Source: Linepithema humile (Eukaryota; Arthropoda; Insecta; Hymenoptera; Formicidae). Taken from it: a DNA stretch of 64,000 nt. This document shows positions 40,133 to 51,500 of this stretch, piece by piece (position 1 is the stretch's first letter; each line of letters opens with the position of its first letter). The position numbers and the translations under genes are program-made. The notes beneath the pieces are model-generated. The model did not search any database and was not told the DNA's origin. It saw only the letters and a program-made list of their open reading frames with translations. The DNA lies in the NCBI RefSeq assembly GCF_040581485.1, contig NC_090129.1, forward strand, positions 31,420,764 through 31,484,763, written 5' to 3'.

Positions 40133-40258
40133 GCGTGCTTAACGAGACGTCGAATAGATAGCGAGGGGGTCTTATATTGCCTGCCATGATTTCACGTATC
40201 TGCCAAATAATTTACCCGATTGTTCAAGTTTATTTCGTTCTCTTGATTTCCGAAAATA
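40133..40258. repeat. Dispersed direct repeat, copy 2
   Basis: Partner of 39237-39366. Sequence between the copies is unrelated AT-rich DNA with no ORF. The pair could be a local duplication, or short terminal repeats of a decayed element. Confidence 0.7.
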
Positions 40259-43200
40259 CAATATTTTTTCGTCAAATTATTTGTGTATATTTTCTTTCGG
40301 GTTTATTTGTGTATATTTTCTTTCGGTAAATTCCACTAAAAGTATGTATCAAGCGTACAACAGGAGCAATTTAGGGAGGATATATGTACCAGTGAGCGGA
40401 TAAACGAGGGTAGGAAAGTGATTGAAGGACATCTCATAGTCCGTGGGTCGACCCGTGATTGGTTTGACGGGATTTAGCCCCTGTAATGCCGAACTCGACG
40501 TCTGCTGTTGCGGTCGACGCTGGTCGACGCATTACCGGAGGGTTGTTGGGGTTAGTATGCTGGGGATAAATACGCTGAATTCTGTCCGATATTAGGAAAT
40601 TTGCGTAATTCGCAAAACGTTTTTATTATGTTTTTATTTTAGATAAATTGCAGTGACCGTTTAAGTTTCAGAATATTAGAAGAGAAAAATAAGTTTTTTC
40701 TAGAGAGAATATTTTCTACTTTTTATGAAATTATTTAATAATCTTTTTCAAAAACTTCTTGAAACAAACGTATACTCGTTATTTAACAATATACAAATAT
40801 TGCTTGTATAAAATAATGATTTTTTTACATATAACATTTATTACATGTTTATTCATGAAGAGATATAAATAATTACAAATATTTAATCAAAGGTTTGAGC
40901 CATCCTTCTTTATACATATAAACATTTATTTAATCGCATATATCTTTTAAAGGACTTTCTATTAAATTATTAATCTTGACCTCTAATTTAGATATCAATA
41001 TAGATTTGATAGTATTTTAATCTAGATATTTAAAAGTAAACCGATTTACAGTGTTCCAAAATTAAAATAGTAATTAAAATAATAATTATAAGAGTTTGAA
41101 ATATTTAGGGGTCTCCATATATATATATAATATTTTCAAAGATTAGTTTAAACGCACACAGCGGATTAATATGATTATAAAAATCAAATTTAAACAGCTA
41201 TATTTGAGACTGTCAGTTTTAAATAAAAATCAAAATTTTAGATGTCGCTCAGTTACTTAACTTAAACTGTCACTTAACTAACATGAGATACGCAGTATGT
41301 TTTGTTTGATTTTCGTATTTTCGGGCTGCGTGCAAGGGTATTCGCGATGAATCCGCATATACGATAACCGTATTCCCCGGTTCGTGCCCATTTCGCCCTC
41401 TTTCGTATTCCATCCCATTCGAAAGGACTGCATTATAGATCGTGTGAAATCCAAGTGTCTGACCTCGATCGGCAGTAGTGGATCGGCGTTAGCGGTAGAA
41501 AGACGGAGGAGAGAGAGAGCGAGAAGCGGCTGTGGGTGAACGGAAGACCGAGTGAGAGGGAAGGGGGAGCGAGAGGGAGAGTATCATCGTGCGAATTTTA
41601 CGCTAACCCGATAGCTGGTTGGAATAGATTACATCGATCGGTAAAATCTATCTCTGCAGAGATAACGCTTCTGTAAACGGTCGAGACATTGTCAGCACCT
41701 TTCATTCACGATAGATGTAACGTCTCTTTCCGCATACAAGATCACTGAACAAGTTAAAAATAACTAAAGCTTATATATTATGCTTTAGGAAAGTAATAGC
41801 AATTGCAATGCCAACGATTGGAACAAAGAGAATGGTTAAAGAGATATTCATTGCTGTTCTACTTTTTTAAAAGTTAATCTTTAAAAAAATGGTATAAAAA
41901 ATTAATTTAATATAATCAATTTAGGAGATTTTAATTTAAATTTAGAATTATTTAGAAAACCATATATTTTTAAACAAACATGTTAATTTTAACACTTTAC
42001 CTTTGTCTCTTTAAAATCTAGGCGTACGTGTGTCCGCAAATTAATTATTTATAATTTTTATATTTCATATATTTTTCTAAAATGTCTCATTTAAATATCT
42101 AGAGAAATCGATGCGAGAAACATTATGATAAATTACCGACATTATTGTTATCGCATGTTTTTTTGTTTGAAAAATTTTGTTGTACAGCGAGTAATTTACG
42201 AGTAATTCACAATTGTATTCTTTTATAAACAGCTCATTTTGCCAGATGTAGAGCGTTTCTCGTTGTTGTCATATAAATTTTATAATGATAATGCTAGATA
42301 TATATGCAAATGCAACCGCATACGCGGAGTGATGAGTTTTTCGTATCTTTACCCACTTACATTTTAATTAACAAATTCACCTCGCCTTTATATTACACAA
42401 AACAATTACCACGATTACATGAGATCCTATCTGATTTTAATCGCAAAATTACTTTATACCGTATAGCTTGTATTTAATCGCGTTACAGCTTCAATGTTTC
42501 GCTTACGGAATAATCGTACGCCGAGAATTTTCCCGTGTTTCTTTATATTATACTATCGCGGCATAGCGCGAAACAACGAATTTATTCCACTTTTGAATAC
42601 TTACCCTTTACAATCTCGTTAAAATGCGCGGTAATGAAATTAACTTTCTTGCAAAAAAAAATGTTGCAGCCGAGAAAATTTCAACTTATTCTATTTAAAT
42701 CTGGAAATACTCGCACGTGTAGATTGCAGAGAAGAGAAATTAAAAACTTTTTGTAGCGTGTAACAGCCATTTACAAAGATAAAAGAATGCCAGTTGACGT
42801 GCAAGGTGTTTTCTCATCCAAAACTTCCATATTGAAGTATCATTTGAAAGTATTCAAGTTTATAAGAGTAAATCTTTTTTATTTTGTTCTACTGACTACT
42901 AAGAAATAATGTTAAATTATTTTAATCATATAACGTTTGTATTCGCTTTAATATGTCATAAGACATAATGCGATGTATTGATTGTGTTTTTTGCTATAAC
43001 AAAAGTGGGATTAATCTTAGCTCAAATAAATAAACTCAATAAATTCGCCAACTTTCTTGTATCTTGCGTTTACGTCAACTACAATGGATAACATTCATAC
43101 TTTAGAGACTCTTATTGGAAAACGCGCTTATTCTGACCTCGCGCAATTAGTCGAATTAATTACACAGCGTTACTGTACCACGAATAGAACGCGACCCCGC

Positions 43201-43849
43201 GCTTCTCGCGTCATGGAAATTTGCCGTTGCGAATGGCGACATTAAAAAGTTTCGCGCTCCGATCTCGAACTTTTCGAAAGTACTGCATTCTTCCTCGTCG
43301 TGGATCGCGAGATCGGATGTAAGCTGATCGCGGGCAATTACGTTCGGAAAATTTTCCGCACCGAAGAAATCTCTAGTCTCGCGTTGGGCGACAGTGGATG
43401 TTCGCCTTACGCGACTTTAGCGGTGTACAATTATTTAATTCCGCAAAATATATATTTTCAATTTTTTTCTTTTCGATATTATTGCGATTTTCTACGTGGA
43501 TTTCGATTCTGGTGTTTATTTTCTGTTTTAGTCCTTTTATGTTTACTATCTTCTGTTCGGCGATAAAATATAGAGTTAACAAGATGTAATGAAAAATAAC
43601 AAATGAAATAATTTTTGAATTTTTACAGTTAGTTTACATTCTTTTTACGTAAGAAAAGTGTGCGATTGAAAATCCAGGAATTGTTATTGCTCGTCGTTAT
43701 TGCGGCGCGGAAACTTTCCTCATAACACTGTAATCAACAGTTCGCCACAGTGTGGACACGCGCGATATTTGAAATAAGTAATCGTTATTACCGGGGTTGC
43801 TTTGAGGAAAAAAAGGCTTGGGTTGGTAAAAGTTTTAATCACGTCGCGA

Positions 43850-43854
43850 CGACG
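43850..43854. other. Target-site duplication CGACG (left)
   Basis: Five bases immediately outside the left terminus, identical to 47329-47333. Transib transposons characteristically make 5-bp duplications at GC-rich targets of CGNCG type. Confidence 0.9.
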
Positions 43855-43889
43855 CACAGTGAGGCCAAATCCCGAAAAGCTGGTCAAAA
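43855..43889. repeat. Transib left terminal inverted repeat
   Basis: 35 bp starting with CACAGTG. It is identical over its full length to the reverse complement of 47294-47328. Beyond it the left continues GTCGAAAA and the right TATGAAAA, a partial extension. Confidence 0.95.
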
Positions 43890-44119
43890 GTCGAAAAATA
43901 AAGTTTCTCTTTATGAAATTTGAACTATAAGGTTGGACAGACTGATATTTCAAACACATAACGCCATAGTTAGAAAGGGTCTATTGGTATACCTAGCGGT
44001 TATAATCTAGTGCTAAAGTGACCCTCGCACGAATAACACTAGGAGCGCACGAGAGAGAAAAATAACATAATATTCAAAAATTGATGAAAATTCGTACAGT
44101 TCATCTTTTTTAATTCTGT

Positions 44120-46744
44120 ATGATGGAGTCTTCTGTTGAAAGTAAATAGAATATTATTATATATTACACAAACAATAATAATTTATATATAAATTAATAC
44201 TTTAACAATATTTGTAACAAAAAAGTCTGAAAAATTACATGCAAACGTTCAGAAAAATAGAAAAAAAGATATAAGTTCTGCAGAGTTCTGCAACAAACTT
44301 TAATTAAAATTGTAGGTTATATAATTGATTAATAAAAGAAACAAAAACCAGCTGCTACTAGCTGCTACTATGGTTTTGATGTAAGTTTTTATAAAAATAA
44401 TTACAAATACGCGTTAATAAAGTATGTTAAAAGACGCATACATTTTTCATTTAAAAAAAAAACTTGTAAAATATTTTTTAATTAACATAATATGTATTAA
44501 AATAAACTGTTTTTTTACATAAAAATTGTTAGAAATATATACAGGGTGTCCTATTTTAAATAATACATTTTGATATCTTCTATAACACATTATTTTGACT
44601 CTAACATTAATTACTTTTAAATATTTTTTTAATTTTTGCGAAAATTTAATATTTCAGAATCTGCTGATGAAATGATTGGTTTATTGAGAGAGGAAATTTT
44701 TAAGCTAATAAAAGAGAACTTAAATGATAATGCGACTGTAGCGTATAAGAAAATTGAAGAATTTATGTCCAATAAATTACAACGTGTGTTTACGTTATCA
44801 AATAATACAAAACCAGTTATACGCAAATTATTACACGATTTTAGAACGAAGTGGCAAGATGTTGCAAGAATAGAAAAAAAATTTTTTGACAAATATCATG
44901 ACTGGCTCAACGTTTTCGTTTGTCTGGATATCAAAGATTTAGCTACTACATCAAAAAAAAAAGAAAAATGTTTAGGTCGCCCAAGTTCGGAATTTACGAA
45001 TTCCAGTGAACGAACAAAGCGAAGGAGGACCGAAAAACTTCGTTCACAGATGAGTACCGAAGAACTCTCTTATGCAACTCAAATGAATCTTCGAGCTGCA
45101 GGAAAAGTGAATGCTGCGAAAGTGGTGAAAGATGTAACATTGGGCAGTCCATCAAAAGCCGAAAAATATCGAAAATCTTTAAAGTTCGTTTCAGAAACCA
45201 ATCTTTCCGGCGATAAAGCTCTTTCGCTTCTAATTGAGCAGAAATTATCACAAAGTCAATATCAGGGTTTAAGAAATATGAGTTTAGAAAACAATTGTAA
45301 ATTATATCCATCATATAAAGAAGTATTAAAAGCTAAGCGTAAATGTTATCCTGATAAATTAAGCATTACTATAACTGAATGCAGTGCAGAAGTAAAATTA
45401 CAAGCTTTGTTGGATCATACAGTTGGAAGAATTTTATCGACTCAAATGGATGTCATTAAGAGCTTGAGTTCTGAAAACCTTAGTAATTTGAATTTGATTT
45501 GCAAGTGGGGTTGTGATGGTAGCTCTGACCAAAGTATATATAAACAAAAATTCAGCGATGATGACGGAAGCAAATCAGATGCAAATATTTTTTTCACTTC
45601 ACTTGTCCCACGTCAACTCATATTCGAAAATAAAGTTACGAATGCAACAATTATCATATGGAAAAATCCAAGACCTTCATCTCCTCGATTTTGTCGGCCA
45701 ATTAAAATTGATTTTTTGCACGAAAATACGGAAGCCACTATAAAACAAGTTGAATGTATTAAAGAACAAGAGACAAAGCTTGTACCTTTTGAGAGTATTA
45801 TAAATGGCAAAGAAATATCAGTTTCTTATAAACTTGCATTAACGATGGTAGATGGCAAAGTTTGTAACGCAATTACCGAAACTGCATCCACTCAACGTTG
45901 CTATTTCTGCCAATTAACATCAAAATATTTCAATGATATCGATGCAATTTTAGAAAAAGAAATCAATCAAGATAATTTATCATTTGGATTGTCTACATTA
46001 CACATGTGGATTCGCTTGTTTGAATGCTGTTTACATTTATCTTATAAACTAGATATTAAAAAGTGGCAAGCGCGAAGTAATGAAGATAAAAAAAAAACAG
46101 AGAATAGAAAAAAATTGATCCAAAAAGGTTTTCGTCAACAATTAGGACTTATTGTTGATCAACCAAAGCATGGATTTGGCAGTACGAATGATGGAAATAC
46201 TGCTCGACGATTTTTTGAAAATTCATTTATTTCTGCCTCTATAACAGGCGTTGATGAAGATTTAATTAAAAAATTTCATGTTATATTGCAAGTCATTTCG
46301 AGTGGTCATGAAATTAATTTAATTAAATTTAAAGAATATACCTTAGCAACAGCTCGTAAATTTGTGGAATTATATCCCTGGTTTTATATGCCAACTTCTG
46401 TGCATAAACTTTTGCTCCATGGCACTGAAATTATAGATCATGCATTATTGCCGATAGGACAAATGTCTGAAGATGCGCAAGAATCTTGTAATAAATACAT
46501 TAAAAAATATCGTGAAGACTTCACGCGAAAATGCAGCAGAACAAAGACAATGGAGGACCTTTTTTTACGTTTATTAATTGCATCCGATCCGTTCATTTCA
46601 AGTGTAAGAAAATTACCTAAAAAAAAGTTAAAATTCTTATCAACAGAGGCAATTGAATTATTAATTTCGCCAACTATTTGCACGCCTGCTGATGACTCTA
46701 AAGCGACTGTCTTCTTTTTCGATGACAGATTCTTCAGATTATGA
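44120..46744 (+). CDS. Transib transposase, RAG1-core homologue
   Basis: Proposed exons: 44120-44141 (two adjacent ATGs, MMESSVE, donor GTAAAT) and 44658-46744 (acceptor TTTCAG); they join in frame to 702 residues. The long exon lacks an early ATG; its first is at 44672, an alternative start. Family features in order: D294 in CDGSSD (RAG1 D600 position), D406 in MVDGK (D708), zinc pair C422/C425 (RCYFC), LSTLHMWIRLFECCLHL, GNTARRFF, zinc pair H590/H595 (HKLLLHG), then IGQMSEDAQESCNK with E616 (E962 position) and RKCSR. Spacing between these residues follows RAG1 closely. The protein would cut at the CACAGTG ends and insert the element by a DDE two-metal-ion reaction in the nucleus. The N-terminal part is basic (KRRRTEKLR) and lacks a visible RING or zinc finger. 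The frame ends early relative to an acidic tail encoded in the +1 frame. Confidence 0.9.
44657..44672 (+). other. Splice acceptor or alternative start of the transposase exon
   Basis: AATATTTCAG ends at 44657, giving an exon start at 44658 that fits the phase of the 22-base first exon at 44120-44141. If that intron is not used, translation would begin at ATG 44672 and lack 12 residues, all before the conserved core. Confidence 0.55.
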
Positions 46745-46784
46745 CACAAGTCTTTATGATTCAACCGATGACGATGAATATTAA
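46731..46784 (+). pseudogene. Out-of-frame acidic C-terminal tail of the transposase
   Basis: In the +1 frame relative to the transposase, SSDYDTSLYDSTDDDEY runs to TAA at 46782-46784. In the main frame the same place reads FFFDDRFFRL and stops at 46742-46744. An acidic Ser/Asp-rich end is a more natural protein tail than the phenylalanine-rich one. A one- or two-base indel near the CTTCTTTTT run (about 46710-46722) would explain this. Confidence 0.5.
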
Positions 46785-46948
46785 TTATTAATAATTAATA
46801 TTAATATTAATTATTTATTATTATTTATTATTAATTATTTTAATTATTTCTTTTTATTTAATTTTGACAATAGTAAGCGTAAGAAAACTCTTTCTTAGTG
46901 TAAAATACATGCTTTGCAAAACATATTAATTATAAACTTTACTATTAA

Positions 46949-46954
46949 AATAAA
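46949..46954 (+). terminator. Polyadenylation signal AATAAA of the transposase gene
   Basis: AATAAA lies about 205 bp after the transposase stop and is followed by an A-tract beginning near 46970, inside the element and before the right terminal repeat. Confidence 0.5.
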
Positions 46955-47293
46955 ATGTTAATTTTTTGTAAAAAAAAAAAAAGGTTTACTTTGTCCCATT
47001 TTCCCTTACTACAAAGTTCTTTTTTAAATAGATTTTTAAATAAATTTCTATGTATATTTCTATATATATTTTGTATTATATAAACATTTATGTTCTTGTT
47101 ATAAATCCTTTATTTTGTTACATCTTTCTCCTGGTTAACAAGGTGTATTATATGTATTTTGACTAAATTTTATGTGTTTAAACATTTATGTCCGCCATTT
47201 TGTTTTTTTTCAATTTTGACTTTTGATTCGTAATCAGCGACCTCAAAAACCCCTATATACTAAATTTCATACAAATTGAATAACGTTTTCATA

Positions 47294-47328
47294 TTTTGAC
47301 CAGCTTTTCGGGATTTGGCCTCACTGTG
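47294..47328. repeat. Transib right terminal inverted repeat
   Basis: 35 bp ending CACTGTG, the exact reverse complement of 43855-43889. Confidence 0.95.
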
Positions 47329-47333
47329 CGACG
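47329..47333. other. Target-site duplication CGACG (right)
   Basis: Identical to the five bases at 43850-43854, marking the right boundary of the insertion. Confidence 0.9.
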
Positions 47334-48199
47334 GCTCGCAATTAATGAAAAGGGGAAAGGGAGCAATCGAGTGCGGCGAGACTGGCGGGAATCGGATAAT
47401 ACTGTAAGTTATGATTAAAATAGTACGGAATGTTAATTAAAGTGTCATTATGGTTTTTATGGTTTTTAGATTACTTTATTTTTTTATCTTATTTATTATT
47501 TTATAAGAGCGAATTGTCGACTGTAAATTAATTCCCGATTGCAAATGAGAGACCTATGTATGTATCTTTTATCACATTTGATACCCAATAATTTTTAACT
47601 CTGGCTAGTTCTTTTCTCAATGATATTGTAATACTCACGTAGTTTGTTGTCAACTACTTTCTTAAAACACTATCTCGCATACTTTTTAACTCGCGGCGCC
47701 CGCGAAGTTCACTCGCGAAAATAAAATTAACACTTTCTCGAGCTGTAAACAGGTTTAATGTGACACCAACACAATATCATAATACAAAACAACATAACAG
47801 TTTAACACAGAACACTGAGATGTCTCTTATTCGATTGCAACGCCTGATATTCCACCGACACATTCTCTTAACATTGAGATCCGTGCTAGATTCTCATTTT
47901 CTTTACTCTTTATTACGCAACGGCTCGATATATTGATTGCATCACAGATGACTGCAATCTGCGGACACAACAATAGAAATATATATATAATAATGTAAAG
48001 TGTTTTTATTAAAAAAATAATTAATGGGTTATAAAAATCTTGTTTCTATTTGAAGGAAGCTTTAATAGAATTCTATTAAAAAGCATTATGAAACATAGGA
48101 GAAAGTGTACTTATGTATGATAAGAAAGCTTCTGCTTCTTAACGGAAAAAATCACATTATCACATGGTAATTCTTAAGCCTTTGTGAGATCAATACTTA
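47334..48199. other. Noncoding stretch
   Basis: The left part continues the CpG-rich flank interrupted by the Transib insertion. No gene seen. The block 47570-47960 has the mixed composition of an old repeat (many Ty-rich runs, CTCGAGCTG near 47740), but I found no paired terminus. Confidence 0.4.
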
Positions 48200-48595
48200 C
48201 ACTCAAAAAAATGATCTCGCAATAATAGCTAAAATTTTCTAGATGTAAAAAATTAACTAAAACAGATAAATGATTAGCAACTGTTGTGATATTGCATATG
48301 TAATTACTTAATCAGTTTAGATGACAGAAACAGAATATATATCTGTATTGTTTGTGAACTTTAAAAAGAAAGTTTCTCTAAAGCGTCTATCTATATAAGA
48401 TCAATCACGTGTTAGATCATGCAATGAATAACATTTAGCAATGGTACCTAAATTGTTCAGAAGCTATTGCTAGAACATTACTGCTATAAATTCTATATGT
48501 GACAAACAATGTTTTCACAGATACGAAAAATAGTGATACATTCTTGTTGCGATATCTAGAAATCTAACTACATCAGCGAAATATTTTTTTGAGTG
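48200..48595. mobile_element. Short TA-flanked MITE
   Basis: The element starts CACTCAAAAAAATGATCTCGC and ends with the near reverse complement (GCGAAATATTTTTTTGAGTG): 13 identical terminal bases, then ATTTCGC/ATCTCGC with one gap. TA is present on both sides. The 396-bp interior has no transposase. This fits a Tc1/mariner-type nonautonomous element. Confidence 0.6.
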
Positions 48596-51500
48596 TATCG
48601 TTTCTTACGATACGCGCCGCGCGTTAAAAGCAGAATCGATAGATCTAACAATCGATAGTTATCTATTGCAAGATAATAGTCTCCGCAGTAAAAACTGTCT
48701 CCTACAGCTCTAAACTTGACTTCCGACAGTAACGATAATGATTATGGTAACGATAACGTATATGGAGGTAAATTGTAAGATGATTTTATACGTATATATC
48801 CATGTGCGGAAGTGCTTTTAAAAGAAAACTGTAGAGATATTCACGATCACGACTTCTTAAAAGCTGACTTATCGCTGAAATAAAACACGTGACAAGGAAA
48901 CATTTTTTTACACTATATTTATCCTGTAATTTTTTGACGACTATCATATAATAGCTGCGTAATGGTACATAATGACAGCGATATTATCATTGAAAGTTAC
49001 TGAATACGCGTATAGATTGGCACTTTGTAAAGCTGATTAAGCAAATCGATAATGTTAAAGCCGACAATAAAATATAAAATATCTTTGATGAATCTTTGCA
49101 TGTTTTTATTAACTTAGAATTTTTTTTTTTAATGGAATTGCTGAGTTTTGAAGTTACAAGCAGCTAAAAGTTAAAGAATCTTTACGAATAAAATTTTAAG
49201 AATTCTAATAATTTTAAAACTTTATTTTTAAGTTAATTTTTAGCAAAATTTGTTTCTAATTATGTTATTCTAATTGTTTCTAATTTGTTATAATTATAGT
49301 TTGAGTTTATATAAAAAGTTAAATATTAATTAGTCATTAAAGAAAATGGCATTTAATTCAATTTTTTGTGAATAAAATTGTAGATTAAAAAAATTTTTAA
49401 ATACTGAGTTTGCTAAATTTCGTAATTATAAAAATTTTAAAAAAATTATCTACTTTTTACGTTTTGACAGTATTTGCAATAGACTGTGAGAACAAAATAA
49501 CTTCCATAAAATGGATATTATATTATGTGAAAAAAAATTAAAAATAATAAATAATATTTTTATAATTGAAAGTTAAAAATTTAATTATCACGATATTTTG
49601 GTTAACAAAATGTACTAAATGGAATACAAAAATATAGCAAAATTTAATATGTATGTTTTGTATTTTAGTAACTATAAAATAATACAGAGATGTTACAATA
49701 TAAAATAATAATCGAAATAATTACGCTTTTAAAAGCTTCTAAAAATATGATTTCAACTATATTATTGATTAAATGAATTGTGTCAATATTTTGTTTGTTT
49801 AAAAAACAATACGTTTGTGTTTGATCGATTGTAAAACGTAAATTGTAATGTGTTTTAAACATGTGTCAGACACTAATGTATTATTGTAGTATTATTCATT
49901 AGTATTATTACTTTACTAGTCATTCAGTTACGGTATATAATCATGTCTTATGTTATAAATATTATATGACGTTTTTAATACCGAACTTTTTAATATAACC
50001 GTGGGAAAATCTATTACAGAAAATCTCCGCGTGTATTCATTCATATGTAGATTTAAAAAATATTTCTTATTTTCAAGACGAGCGAAAGTTCGTCTCTTTT
50101 CTTCGTCACTTTATTTTACGACAAAATTTATCGTATATTTCCGTTTGGAATCCACTAGGTTAAACACGTTCCGTTATCTGGACCATGTCACCGTATCGCC
50201 GATGCGGAGGTAGAGTTTCCGCTTGTAAATTGTATGTCGAGCAATTCGACGATGGTAGAAACTCACCAGTACAACGAGAATTGGGTAATTTTAGTCGCAA
50301 TTGTGGAAAACGCGGGTTGTGGGATAAAGGAATTTCGTGTTTGCTGGCGGTAATTAACCGCTGTATCACAAAGCGCGTGGACTATTTAGCGCGTCTGTTA
50401 ATAGACAAGTAAATTCCCAGCTTTACTTTTCTCTATTATCGGCTTTTCACTTATACTTGACATATTGTTTTGCGACTGAAATGCAATTTTTTTGAGTTTT
50501 GATTAATTTTGTTCTTATCTCAAATCAATTAAAAATTAAATACAAATTATTAATCTTGCTAATTTATTTAATAATTGTAAAATTATAAACATTGATAAGC
50601 AGCGATCAATTTTAAATATTTTCTTAATTTTTATTTTATATCGTTTTTACTTTAGTATACAATATTGGAAAATCAATATACCCTTCTCTCTCAATCTATC
50701 TTTTCTAGTAGTTTTCCCAAGTGCGCCGCGAATGCGGAAGTATTCCGCATGTTTGTACATGGTAATGCATTCCACCCATTCTCAACGCAAACAGTCCTTA
50801 TCTCGCCGCTGCCATTCGTGAATTAAGTATCGCGTAACGGAATAAAGTGCACTCGGATATAAAATTAATTGCTAAAGTTTCTACACTGCTTTACGAGCGC
50901 GCTTTTTTGTACATTGTACGTGCGAGAGTTTCGCTGTTATCGCCGTTATCGTCTTGACGAAAATTGCACAAATGGAACGATTATAATCATTGGATTATCA
51001 ACATCAAAATTTAGGAGGCTTCGACGAAATTGACTTTGATTTAAGACTCAATTGTTAAGATATTTGAAGATAATTTTTTCTATTTTGTTCGATAAAATTC
51101 ACACAGAGGATGCTAACTTAAACTAACTATAACTTAAATCACAACTCAAAACATATTCACATACCGATATAATATTATTAGATGTTTCTCAGCTTTTATC
51201 TTATAATTAGCAAGAATAAAGAGATATTCTCTTAAGACCGCACTGAAAGAATTACTGTTTGCGATTAGAAAGTTAATAAACAAATGTAGAAAAAGCCGAT
51301 TTTAAATTGGTCGGCAAACTCGACAGAAACAAGTAGTTGCTCGAGAAGCGTCCACAACAGGAAATAACTACCACCGAGTACAAGTTAGCGAGGTGCACTT
51401 AGTATCCGCCTTTTTACATCCCACCAGTAAAACTCACGAGCGCTATGATAATTTCATGCAAACGGCCGCCAACGACTCGCGCAACGAGCTATGTGTTACG

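Larger units (their letters stand above)
38486..43849. other. Noncoding stretch with a dispersed direct repeat
   Basis: No supportable gene. Contents: a direct repeat of about 125 bp at 39237-39366 and 40133-40258 (separate entries), a two-copy 26-bp tandem (TATTTGTGTATATTTTCTTTCGG at 40278-40300 and 40304-40326), and a purine-rich CpG patch at 41460-41580. Open frames at 42535-43566 are short and resemble nothing I know. Confidence 0.4.
43855..47328 (+). mobile_element. Transib-superfamily DNA transposon, nearly intact (3,474 bp)
   Basis: The two ends are perfect 35-bp inverted repeats (43855-43889 and 47294-47328) starting CACAGTGAGGCCAAATCCCG, and the element sits between 5-bp CGACG duplications. 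Similarity between the two ends continues weakly inside (TATGAAATTT). One gene fills the middle, encoding a RAG1-core-type DDE transposase (44120-46744), followed by a poly(A) signal. Terminal heptamer, duplication length and target composition, and transposase family all independently indicate Transib, the superfamily from which the RAG1 core is thought to derive. Identical termini and an exact duplication imply a recent insertion. The acidic C-terminal tail appears to have been put out of frame, so current activity is uncertain. Confidence 0.93.

Noticed and set aside
44370..44386. ATGGTTTTGAT followed by GTAAGT as an alternative transposase exon 1
   Set aside because: Its phase does not fit the acceptor at 44657; joining gives an immediate stop. 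The exon at 44120-44141 fits.
44629..46764. Antisense frames within the transposase (44629-44892, 44994-45314, 45613-45810, 46438-46764)
   Set aside because: Shadows of the long sense reading frame.
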